Below the pieces are notes generated by a model. The model saw only the letters and a list, made by a program, of their open reading frames with translations, was not told the origin of the DNA and did no database searches. The translations under genes and the position numbers were made by a program. A stretch of DNA of 64,000 nucleotides from Treponema maltophilum ATCC 51939 (lineage in GTDB: Bacteria > Spirochaetota > Spirochaetia > Treponematales > Treponemataceae), in contig NZ_KE332518.1 of NCBI RefSeq assembly GCF_000413055.1, positions 1,799,583-1,863,582 of the forward strand, written 5' to 3'. Of the stretch, positions 17,628 to 27,483 are shown piece after piece (position 1 is the stretch's first letter; every line of letters starts with the position of its first letter).

Positions 17628-17868
17628 AATAGATCTCCACTATAAAGGTTCCTTTTTCCCATATCCAACAAGCCACCCAGTTATATTTTAAATGGCAATG
17701 ATATTTATTTTTGCCGAGAGCGGAAAAGTTTCGCCAATTTTTCAAAATTGCGCCGTTTTGTTTTATATCTTCAACTAACAGCGTAAAAACATCCTGTATT
17801 TCCACAGGCATTTTTCTTATCATCTTTTTTGTTTTGGCTGTAAGTACAACACTGTACTTCTTCTCCAT
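17596..17868 (-). CDS. HigB/RelE-type toxin
   Basis: The product is 90 residues if started at 17868, with the RelE-fold pattern: basic N-terminal helices (TKKMIRKMPVEIQDVFTLL), then strands (HCHLKYNWVACWIW, VEIYYAGSREN). Members cleave mRNA at the ribosome. The start at 17868 is chosen because the promoter -10 box ends seven bases upstream, making the transcript begin at the ATG; a longer frame to 17910 would overlap the promoter. No Shine-Dalgarno is present. Confidence 0.85.
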   Translation of the reverse strand: MEKKYSVVLTAKTKKMIRKMPVEIQDVFTLLVEDIKQNGAILKNWRNFSALGKNKYHCHLKYNWVACWIWEKGTFIVEIYYAGSRENAPY

Positions 17869-17874
17869 AACACA

Positions 17875-17904
17875 GATACTATCATATATGATAGTATCCG
17901 TCAA
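17875..17904 (-). promoter_or_regulatory. higBA promoter overlapped by a 24-bp perfect palindrome
   Basis: On the minus strand TTGACG (17904-17899) and TAGTAT (17881-17876) are 17 bp apart. A perfect 24-bp palindrome (half-site GATACTATCATA) fills the whole spacer and the -10 box at 17875-17898, so binding there would block RNA polymerase. It is the natural operator for the toxin-antitoxin complex. Confidence 0.82.
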
Positions 17905-18071
17905 GGGCATCCTTTGTAATCTTCAAATTCAGACCGGCCGATTAATCGTAATTTTTGATATGCTTCTGTCCAATCTTTAAAATATTCGCAGGGAAGGATA
18001 CGTTGCAAATACTTTATGCTGCGTCGACGGTCCCGCCATCCGGCGGATAACCGGACGGATGACGGAATCAA
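17901..18071 (-). pseudogene. possible 56-codon small ORF or gene remnant
   Basis: A reverse frame runs from a TTG at 18071 to TGA at 17901, and its second half reads as natural protein (EYFKDWTEAYQKLRLIGRSE). It has no clear start signal, and its stop overlaps the -35 box of the higBA promoter. It may be the 3' end of a gene lost when the toxin-antitoxin module arrived. Confidence 0.3.
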
Positions 18072-18098
18072 TCGGCGCTTAAAACAAAAGGGACTTTA

Positions 18099-18797
18099 TC
18101 AGCGGCGTTTGCCGAAGAGGCGGAGCAGGGACAAAAAGATGTTGATAAAATCGAGATAGAGCTGCAAGGCGCCGATAACGGCTACTTTTTTGAAACTGTC
18201 GCTTCCGTCGGAATACACGGAAATCGTCATCAGTTTTTGCGTGTCGTACGCGGTAAGGCCGGTGAACACGACGACGGCGATAATCGAAATAAGCCAGTCA
18301 AGTCCGCTTGAACGCAAAAACACGTTGACAAGAGAAGCGATGATAATGCCGACAAGCGCCATAAAAAGATAGCGGCCGGCCGAACGCAAATCGCTTTTGG
18401 TTTTCATGCCGTATAAGCTCATGCCGCCGAACATTAAAGCGCTTACAAAAAACACTTGTGCGATGGAAGACGAAGCGTAAACCAAAAATATCGACGCAAG
18501 CGTTAAACCGTTTACAAGCGAATATGCGATAAATGTTCCGACTGCGGCACCGAAACTCATGCTGCGGATTCTCAGCGACAGCACGCCGACAAGAATAAGT
18601 TCCACGACAACCAAGGCAAGCGGTATAATCGGGTTGCCGTATATGACGCGCACGAGCGAAGTATTCGCCGTTACAAATGCCGCAATGCCGCTTACGGCGA
18701 GGGCAAGCATCATCCATCCGTACACGCCGTTCATGAATTTGCGGCGCACGCTTTCGTTCGCTTGTTTTAAGCTGATTGTTTGAACGTTTTGTTCCAT
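18099..18797 (-). CDS. Bax inhibitor-1/YccA family membrane protein
   Basis: The 232-residue protein has seven hydrophobic segments and the family features: an N-terminal cytosolic stretch ending in RRKFMNGVYGWM, a central GMSLYGMKTKSDL loop and the late motif FTGLTAYDTQKL. Bacterial members are linked to calcium leak and to FtsH regulation. AAGGAAGG precedes the ATG. It begins 28 bp after the DUF4340 gene and is probably the last gene of the Gld-type ABC operon. Confidence 0.92.
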   Translation of the reverse strand: MEQNVQTISLKQANESVRRKFMNGVYGWMMLALAVSGIAAFVTANTSLVRVIYGNPIIPLALVVVELILVGVLSLRIRSMSFGAAVGTFIAYSLVNGLTLASIFLVYASSSIAQVFFVSALMFGGMSLYGMKTKSDLRSAGRYLFMALVGIIIASLVNVFLRSSGLDWLISIIAVVVFTGLTAYDTQKLMTISVYSDGSDSFKKVAVIGALQLYLDFINIFLSLLRLFGKRR

Positions 18798-18825
18798 AAA
18801 CTTTCCTTCCTTCCGAAATAAGATT

Positions 18826-19365
18826 TTATCGCGTTACACTATTTTCGCCCGATTCATTCGGCTCCGCTTTCTTTGCAGCCAACTCTTCTTCGGTTTTGCC
18901 GAATATGCCGTTCAAATCCCCGGAAGCAAGCAGCACTTCTTGGGAATCGTCCAGCAAAATATAGGTTTGCATGGCCGTGCCGGCAGCCTTTCCGATGCGG
19001 ATTGTCCGTATGACGGAACCGTTTTCGGACGCGCTTACGGTCAGCGCCGTTTGATCGTCGAGACCGAAGCGCTGCGCGTCGGTTCCGGCGGAAACTTTTC
19101 CCAAAATCTTTACCGTCTGCACGGCGTCGCTTATGCGGCCTGCGGCATAAGAATCGGCTTCGCCGCCGCCGTCCAAACGCCATGTGTCCGCGTCTTTACG
19201 CAAAGTATACCCCGTACCGTTTTTATAAGCAACCTGTATTGTGTCGGCTTTACGCTTTAACACATCGTCGCGGACCTTATTTTTACCCTGATAGATAAGC
19301 TGCAGCGCGTATACCGCGGCCAAAACGCCGATCGCCGACAGCAAAATTATTTTACGTGTTTTCAT
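18826..19365 (-). CDS. DUF4340 protein of Gld-type ABC operon
   Basis: The 179-residue protein has an N-terminal membrane helix (IILLSAIGVLAAVYALQLIY) and an extracytoplasmic beta-rich part with the DUF4340 pattern (WRLDGG, then RIGKAAGTAMQTYILLD). DUF4340 proteins accompany GldG-like proteins in ABC operons and are often longer, so this is a short version. Its start overlaps the gldG-like stop by four bases (ATGA type), showing tight coupling. Confidence 0.85.
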   Translation of the reverse strand: MKTRKIILLSAIGVLAAVYALQLIYQGKNKVRDDVLKRKADTIQVAYKNGTGYTLRKDADTWRLDGGGEADSYAAGRISDAVQTVKILGKVSAGTDAQRFGLDDQTALTVSASENGSVIRTIRIGKAAGTAMQTYILLDDSQEVLLASGDLNGIFGKTEEELAAKKAEPNESGENSVTR

Positions 19366-21434
19366 TTTGTTTCATCCTTTGCGCTTGCCTCATAGCGTTC
19401 TTTTATCTTTCGCCGTCGGCGGTTTCTGAGCAGCCGGCCTGTAAAGCCTGCCGCAACGACCAAAAGCGGCAGTACATACTGATTTACGATTTTTGCAAAA
19501 GCCGCCGAAGACGCGGTCGCATTGTTCAGCACGCTGAGCGAAAGCCCCTTCGTCCTCATAAAACACAAATCTTCGTTGCCCGTCAAATAGTCGATCGCAT
19601 TGCGGACGAACATAGCCACGGGCTGAGAACCGGCCGTATCGATTATCAAAGCGCCGCTCGTTATTTTGGACGTTCCGGCGGCAAAGATGCGCGTTTTTTG
19701 CACGCTCTTTGCAATGTACGCATCGGCGCTCAAAGTCCCGTTCCGGTTCGCCTGTTCCGCATGTGAACCGCCCGAAACGGAAGAATCGAATGCGCTTCGG
19801 AACGAACCTTCGGCCAAAACGGCAAGATTGTGTTCGCTCATCTTATCCTGAGCGGGCGGAAAAATATACGAAGGCGACAATACGCTTATGTCGGTTTGTA
19901 TCCAGCTTTTTGCGCTCGTTTTTGCAAGCACTTTCGCGTCGATTTCTTTATCGTTTTGAACGCCGTCCGTAAACGAAAGGGCGCCGCTTTGCAAAAACAA
20001 TACGTACGAAAGATTGGCGGTTATCGGCTGTTTTTTTGCCAACCCGCTTTGATGTATAAGCGGCGCGTAATAAAAGTTCACCTTTCCGCTTCCGGCTTGA
20101 TTCGACGTATAGCATTGGGTATCCATAACGTAGCCTTCGGCCGTTTCGATTCCGTAGGCGTTTAAAAGCTTTTCCAAACCCGTTTCGTTTTTAACGTAAG
20201 AAGGCGGCATACCGTAATACATCGCCATTTCGTTTTGCTCTTCTTTGTACGGATCGATAAAAACGGCAAGCCGTCCGCCTTTCATAACGAACTGATCGAT
20301 TTTATACAGTTCTTCGTCGGTAAAGCGTTCCGTCGGGCCGTTTATAATCAGCGTAGATATGTTCGAAGGAATCGCTTCTTCGGCGGTACGGATCTCTTTA
20401 AACACGTACATATCCGAAGCGCTTGAAGCGAAATTTGCGGCTCCCGATTGCGAATCCTGCAAGCTCAGTTCGCCGTGTCCCGCCGTATAGCCGATTGTTT
20501 CGGAGCGCGAAACGAGGGAACTTAAATTGTCCGAAAGGTTTTGCTCCAAGTCATCCAAGCCGCCGATAATATAGGTTCCGAACAGCGACTGCATTTCCAA
20601 GGGAATAATGCGGAACGAATCGCCGTAGCTAAGCACAAGGCCGATAAGCGCGCTGCCGGTCGAACCGTCTTTATTGTTTGTCCAACGCAAAAGCGGCAAG
20701 CCGTACTGCGTACCGATTTTTTCAACTTCGTCTTTAGCGGGATGCACCGTGCGATATTCCATGCGGTTCATGTTCTTTTCGTTGACCGCTTTAAAAGCCG
20801 CGCCGACCGAATCTTCAATCGACGAAAAACCCTGAATGTTAAAATCGGCCAATTCGGAACTCAAGTACAGCGTCAATTCGGCCTTGCCTTTAAGACCGGC
20901 AAGGGCGCTCACCGCGTTTATCATGTGCGCCATCTTCATCGTAAGCTTGTATTCCAGCCCGTCCGAAGAGGTTATGCCGTCCAGGGTTTCTATGCGGTCG
21001 GCGTAGGTCAACGCAATACCCATCCATACGTTTTTAAAACCGACTTCATTGTCTTTTACTTCCTGAATTTGAACTTGATTGAGCCGGTAGTCGCGCGCCA
21101 TAGCTTGATTTTCCGGATCGTCCATATTGAAGCTTTCCCACGAAAAGTTTTTGTTTGCAGCGCCCGCATATTCGCTCAATAAATCGCGTATGTACTGCGC
21201 CGTACTGTTGTACGGGGAAGGAAGGTTCGACGAAAAAAAGACCTTTACCGAAAGCGGCTGCTCAAGCGTACGCACCAGCTGCCTGCTTGCCTGCGACAGC
21301 GAATACGATTTGGGCGACGTAAAATCCAAACGGAAAAAAGAGCGCGCGCTCACCAAATTCAGCAATACCAACGCAATAATAAACAGCAAAAAATCGCTTT
21401 GCTTTCCTTTAAGCCATTGTATAAACGCTTTCAT
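19362..21434 (-). CDS. GldG-family ABC transport auxiliary protein
   Basis: The 690-residue protein starts with a membrane helix (FLLFIIALVLLNLVSARSFF) and ends with another (VLPLLVVAAGFTGRLL). Between them lies a large extracytoplasmic domain including a GldG/IFT52-like region (KVFFSSNLPSPYN; GGRLAVFIDPY). In Bacteroidetes GldG works with GldA and GldF in gliding, but the same trio occurs in many non-gliding bacteria as an exporter of unknown substrate, which is the safer reading here. It overlaps the permease stop by one base. Confidence 0.87.
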   Translation of the reverse strand: MKAFIQWLKGKQSDFLLFIIALVLLNLVSARSFFRLDFTSPKSYSLSQASRQLVRTLEQPLSVKVFFSSNLPSPYNSTAQYIRDLLSEYAGAANKNFSWESFNMDDPENQAMARDYRLNQVQIQEVKDNEVGFKNVWMGIALTYADRIETLDGITSSDGLEYKLTMKMAHMINAVSALAGLKGKAELTLYLSSELADFNIQGFSSIEDSVGAAFKAVNEKNMNRMEYRTVHPAKDEVEKIGTQYGLPLLRWTNNKDGSTGSALIGLVLSYGDSFRIIPLEMQSLFGTYIIGGLDDLEQNLSDNLSSLVSRSETIGYTAGHGELSLQDSQSGAANFASSASDMYVFKEIRTAEEAIPSNISTLIINGPTERFTDEELYKIDQFVMKGGRLAVFIDPYKEEQNEMAMYYGMPPSYVKNETGLEKLLNAYGIETAEGYVMDTQCYTSNQAGSGKVNFYYAPLIHQSGLAKKQPITANLSYVLFLQSGALSFTDGVQNDKEIDAKVLAKTSAKSWIQTDISVLSPSYIFPPAQDKMSEHNLAVLAEGSFRSAFDSSVSGGSHAEQANRNGTLSADAYIAKSVQKTRIFAAGTSKITSGALIIDTAGSQPVAMFVRNAIDYLTGNEDLCFMRTKGLSLSVLNNATASSAAFAKIVNQYVLPLLVVAAGFTGRLLRNRRRRKIKERYEASAKDETK

Positions 21435-22144
21435 TATGCGGCCCTCCGGGAATCGATTGTTTTAACGGTCAGCGTTAAAAAGACGGCCGTCAGCGACACA
21501 AAATAAACGAGGTCGCGGCTGTCGACAATGCCGCGCGACACGGACGTAAAGTGGCTTCCCGCCGACAGATAGCCCAAAAAGTTTGCAAGACGTGCCGGCA
21601 AAAAAAGCAAAAATTGATCGATTAACGCAAGCAGTATGCACAGCGCCCAACCGATAAAAAAGGCGACTATTTGATTTTTGGTCGACGCCGAAGCGAAAAG
21701 TCCGACGGAACAAAAGGCGGCCGCCAAAAAAACGGCGCCCAGATAACCGCAAACGACAGGGGCCGCGTCAAGCGAACCGAAAAGAGAAGCCGTAAGCGCA
21801 TAGACGAGCGTCGGTGCAATCATAACGGAGGTAAAAGCGAGCGATGCCCAAAACTTTCCCATAACGACATCGACGGAAGAAACGGGAAGCGTCATGAGCG
21901 TTTCCAAACTGCCGCTTTTACGCTCTTCAGCGAAAAGACGCATCGTTACCGCCGGAATAAAAAAGGCGAACAAAACGGGCAGCGTCGAAAAAAAACGGCG
22001 CAGTTCGGCGCGGTTTTCCAAAAAGAATACGTTAAAAAACAAAAAGCCCGAAATCAGCAAAAACAGGCCGATAACGATATAACCGACGGCTCCGGTAAAA
22101 TAGGCGCCCAGTTCGCGTTTTACAATAACCGCTTTCGTATTCAT
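21434..22144 (-). CDS. ABC transporter permease (GldF/ABC-2 type)
   Basis: The 236-residue protein has six membrane segments in the ABC-2 arrangement, beginning KRELGAYFTGAVGYIVIGLFL, with the RLFAEERKSGSLETLMTLPVS motif in the first cytosolic loop, typical of the GldF and NosY branch. It is the membrane channel for the ATPase encoded just upstream, whose stop overlaps its start by four bases. Confidence 0.9.
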   Translation of the reverse strand: MNTKAVIVKRELGAYFTGAVGYIVIGLFLLISGFLFFNVFFLENRAELRRFFSTLPVLFAFFIPAVTMRLFAEERKSGSLETLMTLPVSSVDVVMGKFWASLAFTSVMIAPTLVYALTASLFGSLDAAPVVCGYLGAVFLAAAFCSVGLFASASTKNQIVAFFIGWALCILLALIDQFLLFLPARLANFLGYLSAGSHFTSVSRGIVDSRDLVYFVSLTAVFLTLTVKTIDSRRAA

Positions 22145-23100
22145 GCTTCGCCTCCTGTAGTCAATGTGCGGAATACGTCCTCAAGGCTGTTGCGCTCCAG
22201 CGAAAGCTCGTACAGCTGCCAGCCCTTTTCGGCCGCCAAGTTCGCAACGGCGGGGCGAAGTTCTTCGCCGCTTTTAACCGAAAGGCGCGCACCGCACACG
22301 GAAGCGCCGCTCGAAAATCCCATATCCGCATAGGGTACGTCGAAGGCGGAAACTTTTTCGGCGCCGGGCAGTTTTTCAAGCGCGCCCACCAAAGCCTTTT
22401 GCGATGCGCCGCCGACGACAACGCAAATGTCCGCGCCTGCCGTATAGCGGCTGCGCAGCTCCGTTGTGGGACTGTCGGCAACGATTTTGCCGTGCGAAAT
22501 AATAATCACGCGGTCGCACAGCATTTCAACTTCGCCTAAAATATGGGTTGAAATAATGACGGTTCTCGTTTTTCCCAATTCTTTTATGAGGCGGCGCACT
22601 TCTCCGATTTGGTTCGGGTCCAAACCGCTTGTCGGTTCGTCGAGAATCAGTATTTCAGGATCGTTCATAAGCGCATGCGCCAAGCCTACCCTTTGGCGGA
22701 AACCGCGCGAAAGCTCACCGATGTTTTTATGCATTACTTCGGAAAGTCCGCATGCTTCACACAAAAACGGCACCCGTTCCTTTGCCGGAACGTTTTGCAT
22801 CGCCGCGATGTAATTCAAATAATCTTCGACAATCATATCCTCGTAAAGCGGTGCGGATTCGGGCATATAGCCGATTTTCCGCTTTGCGCCGATTTCGTCC
22901 GTGCGGATATCGCGCCCGTCGATCGCAACGGTTCCCGCGTCGGCATCGAGAAAGCCGGTAATCATACGCATCGTAGTCGTTTTTCCCGCACCGTTCGGCC
23001 CCAAAAGCCCGACGATTTCACCGGTACGGATTGAAAAGCCGATGTCGTCTACCGCTTTAAAAGAACCGAATGAACGGGATACATGCGCCAGTTCAATCAT
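22141..23100 (-). CDS. ABC transporter ATP-binding protein (GldA type)
   Basis: The 319-residue ATPase has Walker A GPNGAGKTT, the signature LSRGFRQRVGLAHAL, Walker B ILILDEPTSGLDPNQ and the His switch (STHILGE), then a C-terminal extension of about 100 residues typical of ABC-2 exporters. GGAGG five bases upstream fixes the start at 23100; an earlier in-frame ATG is weaker. It heads a five-gene operon ending with the Bax inhibitor-1 gene and is divergent from lon. Confidence 0.93.
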   Translation of the reverse strand: MIELAHVSRSFGSFKAVDDIGFSIRTGEIVGLLGPNGAGKTTTMRMITGFLDADAGTVAIDGRDIRTDEIGAKRKIGYMPESAPLYEDMIVEDYLNYIAAMQNVPAKERVPFLCEACGLSEVMHKNIGELSRGFRQRVGLAHALMNDPEILILDEPTSGLDPNQIGEVRRLIKELGKTRTVIISTHILGEVEMLCDRVIIISHGKIVADSPTTELRSRYTAGADICVVVGGASQKALVGALEKLPGAEKVSAFDVPYADMGFSSGASVCGARLSVKSGEELRPAVANLAAEKGWQLYELSLERNSLEDVFRTLTTGGEA

Positions 23101-23346
23101 GAAATCCTCCAAAAAAAGGAAAGGCAGAAACCGCTTGCAGTGTTGACCGGCGGCTTCCCGCTTTTACATTTTCATTTTACGTTTGTATATCTAAATAATC
23201 GTATTCTATAAAAGTAACAATTCTTTGCGTTTTCGTAAAGAGCCGCATTGTCCGTTGCGTATTTCTTTTTCCCTGCGCTTGCCTTTTCGGCGAAAAATGT
23301 AGATATTCTATATATAGAGCTTTATTCCTCACAGGAGTTTTTCAAT

Positions 23347-25908
23347 ATGGCAGATCAAACCATTGTGCCGGCGGACCAAACGCTTTCGAACAAACTGCGC
23401 ATCATTCCGCTTTCGGGGCGCCCGATTTTTCCCGGTATTTTTACGCCGCTTATGATCAATTCGGCCGAAGATACGAAGGTTATCGAAAGCGCCTACGCCG
23501 AAGACGGACTTATCGGAATCGTCATGCTTAAAAACGATGCCGAAAATCCTTCCGTTTCGGATTTGCACCGCGTAGGAACGGCGGCACGCATTATAAAAAA
23601 AATCAACTTGCCCGATGGCGGCGTAAACGTTTTTATTTCGACCATCAAGCGCTTCCGCATTCGAAAGGCGATCAATCAAAAAAATCCCATGGCCGTTATT
23701 GCCGAATATCTCGATGATTACGAAGACGATACGTTTGAAGTAAAGGCGCTGACCCGCGCATTGATAAGCGAAATGAAGGAAATCTCCGAAAACAATCCGC
23801 TTTTTTCCGAAGAAATGCGCCTTAATATGGTGAACATCGATCATCCGGGAAAGATAGCGGATTTTATCGCTTCCATTTTGAATATCGAAAAAGACGATCA
23901 GCAAAAAGTGCTCGAAATGCAAAACGTGCGCGAGCGTATGGAAGCCGTTTTGGTTTTTATAAAAAAAGAGCAGGAACTGCTGCGCATTCAAAAAAAGATT
24001 CAAAGCGAATTGAACGAACGCATCGAAAAAAATCAGCGTGAATATTTTTTGCGCGAAGAATTAAAATCGATAAAAGACGAGCTGGGAATGGCCGGCGATG
24101 CGAAAAGTTCCGAGTACCAAAAATTTCAGGAAAAAATCGAAAAGTTTAATTTTACGGGTGAAATCGCCGAAGCGGTAAACGGCGAGCTGGAAAAGTTTTC
24201 GCTTATGGATCCCAACTCGAGCGAATATATCGTAACGCGCAATTACTTGGATACGATTGTCAATTTGCCGTGGGACGAACCCGTGCCCGAAAACTACAGT
24301 ATGACTAAGGCGCGCGCGGTTTTGGATGAGGATCACTACGGGCTTGAAGACGTTAAAAAACGCATTATAGAATATTTGGCCGTGCGTAAATTAAAAAACG
24401 ACAGCAAGGGCTCCATCCTGCTTTTGGTAGGCCCGCCCGGTGTCGGAAAAACCAGCGTCTGCCGTTCCATTGCGCGCGCGATGAACAAGCCGTTTTTCCG
24501 CTTTTCGGTCGGCGGTATGCGCGACGAAGCCGAAATAAAAGGGCACCGGCGCACGTATGTCGGAGCCATGCCCGGAAAAATCATTCAGGGTTTGAAAATC
24601 GTTAAAACGAAGGCGCCCGTGTTCGTTATCGACGAAGTGGATAAAATGGGGTCGAGTTATCAGGGCGATCCGTCGAGCGCGCTTTTGGAAGTGCTCGACC
24701 CGGAACAAAACGTTGCCTTCCGCGATCATTATTTGGATATTCCCTTCGATATTTCGGACATTTTGTTTATGCTTACGGCAAACTCTTTGGACGGAATTCC
24801 CGAACCCTTGCGCGACCGCGCCGAAATTATCCATCTTTCAGGCTACATCGATCAGGAAAAGGTCGAAATCGCAAAGGACTTTTTGGTTCCCAAAAGTCTT
24901 GCGAAAAACGGTTTATCCAAAAATCAAGTGCATTATTCAAAAAGCGATTTGCTTTTTATCGCAAACTCCTACGCGCGCGAAGCCGGAGTACGTAATTTTG
25001 AAAAAAATCTGGATAAAATTCACCGCAAATATGTGTCGGAACTGCTTTCCGAACCGGCGATTTCTTCGCTCATGGACGAAGTGTACGCTTTGAAAGACGC
25101 TTCGCAAAAAGATTTGGAAAAGCGGCTCGAAGAACAGCGTCGGGCTGCCGAAAAAACAAAGGAAGAAACGAAGGACGTTCCCGATACGGGGCGCAAGGTT
25201 AAAAAGCAAAAAGAACTTAAGCGTCTTATCGGCGACGAAGAAAAAGAAGCGCAAAAGGAATTGAATAAGCTGCTGGCAAAACCGCTTACACCGGACAAAA
25301 CGCTTATAGAAAAATATTTGGGCAAGCCGGTTTTTACCGACGAGGACAACCGCAAAAAGGCCGACCGTCCCGGAACGGCAATCGGGCTTGCGTGGACGAG
25401 TATGGGCGGCGACACGCTGCTTTTGGAAGCGCTGAGCATTCCCGGAAAAGAAGGCTTCAATTTAACCGGACAAATGGGCGACGTTATGAAAGAATCGGCC
25501 GCCATCGCGATGAGCTGGGTACGTGCGTATGCCGAAAAGCACAACATAAAAGACGTCGAATACTTTAAAAAGAACACGATCCACATGCATATTCCCGAAG
25601 GCGCGACGCCCAAAGACGGACCTTCGGCCGGCATTACGATGGTCGTCGTGCTTTTGTCGCTTTTAAAAGGAAAAACGATACGTAAAAACCTTGCGATGAC
25701 CGGCGAGCTTTCGCTGACGGGGCAAGTGCTTCCGATCGGCGGCTTAAAGGAAAAAACGGTTGCGGCGCGCCGGAACGGCATAAAGCACGTTATTATCCCC
25801 AAGCAAAACGTACGCGATTTGGACGATATTCCCGAACACGTAAAAAAAGGCATTGCCTTTCATCCGGTAACGCATATTGAAGAAGTACTCGATTTAAGTT
25901 TTAATTGA
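23347..25908 (+). CDS. lon: ATP-dependent protease Lon
   Basis: The 853-residue protein contains the N-terminal substrate domain (IIPLSGRPIFPGIFTPLMI), the AAA+ module with Walker A at 362-370 (GPPGVGKTS) and Walker B VIDEVDKMG, and the C-terminal protease domain with catalytic Ser760 (DGPSAG) and Lys803 (GGLKEK), 43 residues apart as in E. coli. A highly charged insert (about 595-655) separates the AAA+ lid from the protease domain. It degrades misfolded and regulatory proteins. AGGAG nine bases upstream sets the ATG at 23347. Confidence 0.96.
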   Translation: MADQTIVPADQTLSNKLRIIPLSGRPIFPGIFTPLMINSAEDTKVIESAYAEDGLIGIVMLKNDAENPSVSDLHRVGTAARIIKKINLPDGGVNVFISTIKRFRIRKAINQKNPMAVIAEYLDDYEDDTFEVKALTRALISEMKEISENNPLFSEEMRLNMVNIDHPGKIADFIASILNIEKDDQQKVLEMQNVRERMEAVLVFIKKEQELLRIQKKIQSELNERIEKNQREYFLREELKSIKDELGMAGDAKSSEYQKFQEKIEKFNFTGEIAEAVNGELEKFSLMDPNSSEYIVTRNYLDTIVNLPWDEPVPENYSMTKARAVLDEDHYGLEDVKKRIIEYLAVRKLKNDSKGSILLLVGPPGVGKTSVCRSIARAMNKPFFRFSVGGMRDEAEIKGHRRTYVGAMPGKIIQGLKIVKTKAPVFVIDEVDKMGSSYQGDPSSALLEVLDPEQNVAFRDHYLDIPFDISDILFMLTANSLDGIPEPLRDRAEIIHLSGYIDQEKVEIAKDFLVPKSLAKNGLSKNQVHYSKSDLLFIANSYAREAGVRNFEKNLDKIHRKYVSELLSEPAISSLMDEVYALKDASQKDLEKRLEEQRRAAEKTKEETKDVPDTGRKVKKQKELKRLIGDEEKEAQKELNKLLAKPLTPDKTLIEKYLGKPVFTDEDNRKKADRPGTAIGLAWTSMGGDTLLLEALSIPGKEGFNLTGQMGDVMKESAAIAMSWVRAYAEKHNIKDVEYFKKNTIHMHIPEGATPKDGPSAGITMVVVLLSLLKGKTIRKNLAMTGELSLTGQVLPIGGLKEKTVAARRNGIKHVIIPKQNVRDLDDIPEHVKKGIAFHPVTHIEEVLDLSFN

Positions 25909-26063
25909 AGGTTGAAAAGGTCTGTCTTAAAAGTTTGTAAACTCAATTATACTTTTATTGACCTTTTCCCTTTATCTATCCGCTTATTTTCTCCGCTTAG
26001 TTTTTTCGTATCCTTGCAAAACCCGTTGTTCTTGGGTATAATCGTTTTTCAGCGAGGGTGAAC

Positions 26064-27422
26064 ATGACGGATGTTTTCGAGCAGGCTTTTTTCCGGCGGC
26101 TTGCCGCTTTGGCCGAGTCCCGCAGCGTTATCGATCAGGATTTGTATCAAAAATACGACGTAAAGCGCGGACTGCGCTATGCGGACGGGCGCGGCGTGCT
26201 TGTCGGCCTTACCCGTGTCGGCGATGTTGTCGGTTACGAAATGATTGACGGGAAAAAGACCGCCATTCCCGGAAAGTTGATTTACCGCGGTTACGATATT
26301 AAAGATTTGGTCGAAGACGCCGAACGCTGCGACGAGTTCGCTTTTGAACAAACCGTATACCTTTTGCTGTTCGGCGAATTGCCCGAGCGCAAGGAACTGG
26401 ACGAATTCCGTTTGCTTTTGGGAACAAACCGTTCTTTGCCCGATACCTTTGCCGAAGACATGATTATGAAAGCCCCGTCGGGCGATATTATGAATAAGCT
26501 TGCGCGCTGCGTGCTTGCTTCTTATTCCTACGATGAAAATGCGGAAGACAGAAGCGCATCGAACAATTTGCGTCAGTGCATCGAATTGATTGCGCGCTTT
26601 TCCACCTTTGCCGCCTATGCGTATCAGGCAAAACGCCATTACTACGACGGAAAAAGCATGTACATCCACAATCCGCGGCCCGAATTATCGACGTGCGAAA
26701 ATCTTTTACGCCTTATCCGGCCGTCAAAAGAATACACAAAACTCGAAGCCGAGCTTTTGGATTTGTCGCTGATTCTTCACGCCGAACACGGAGGCGGAAA
26801 CAACTCGTCTTTGAGCATTCACGTCGTTTCGTCCGCCGATACCGACACCTATTCGGCCGTCGCCTCCGCGGTCGGTTCGCTGAAAGGAAGGCGTCACGGC
26901 GGCGCAAACTGCAAAGTTATGGAAATGATGGACGAAATAAAAAAGCGCATTAAAGACTGGTCGTCCGAAAAAGAAGTCGCCGCATACTTGCACAAAATTA
27001 TTCAAAAAAAGGCGGGAGACGGCAGCGGCCTTGTCTACGGTATGGGGCATGCCGTCTACACCGTTTCCGATCCGCGCGCGGTTTTGTTGAGCAAAAAAGC
27101 CGAAGAGCTTGCGCGCGAAAAGGGCTGCATGGACGAATACGGCTTGTACCGGCTCATCGAAAAGCTTGCTCCGAAAATTTTGGAAGAAGAAAAAGGCGGC
27201 GATAAGCAAATCTGCGCGAATGTGGACTTTTATTCGGGCTTTGTGTATTCCATGCTGAATATTCCCCGCGAACTGTTTACGCCCATCTTTGCCGTCAGCC
27301 GTATTGCCGGATGGTCGGCGCACCGCATAGAAGAAGTCGTGTCCGGCGGCCGCATATACCGCCCGGCGTATCAAAACGTTATGAGCGAGCGCAGCTACAT
27401 ACCTATGGCGCGCCGCAATTGA
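26064..27422 (+). CDS. gltA: citrate synthase
   Basis: The 452-residue enzyme condenses acetyl-CoA and oxaloacetate. The active-site histidines are in LHAEHGGGNNSS and GMGHAVYTVSDPRA and the aspartate in VDFYSGFVY. The CoA-binding SLKGRRHGGAN loop is present, as is the IAGWSAHRIEE segment. It resembles the long form found in anaerobic bacteria, which lack a complete Krebs cycle and use it for glutamate precursors. GAGG six bases upstream supports ATG 26064 over a GTG at 26058. Confidence 0.94.
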   Translation: MTDVFEQAFFRRLAALAESRSVIDQDLYQKYDVKRGLRYADGRGVLVGLTRVGDVVGYEMIDGKKTAIPGKLIYRGYDIKDLVEDAERCDEFAFEQTVYLLLFGELPERKELDEFRLLLGTNRSLPDTFAEDMIMKAPSGDIMNKLARCVLASYSYDENAEDRSASNNLRQCIELIARFSTFAAYAYQAKRHYYDGKSMYIHNPRPELSTCENLLRLIRPSKEYTKLEAELLDLSLILHAEHGGGNNSSLSIHVVSSADTDTYSAVASAVGSLKGRRHGGANCKVMEMMDEIKKRIKDWSSEKEVAAYLHKIIQKKAGDGSGLVYGMGHAVYTVSDPRAVLLSKKAEELAREKGCMDEYGLYRLIEKLAPKILEEEKGGDKQICANVDFYSGFVYSMLNIPRELFTPIFAVSRIAGWSAHRIEEVVSGGRIYRPAYQNVMSERSYIPMARRN

Positions 27423-27483
27423 CGGACTTCGGATTGACCGATTACGGATCGGCAGCTTACGGTTTGACGGACTGAAGGGATCT

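Noticed and set aside
19362-23100. Gliding motility function for the Gld-type operon
   Set aside because: Spirochetes move by periplasmic flagella, other gld genes are not present, and this ABC set is widespread in non-gliding bacteria.
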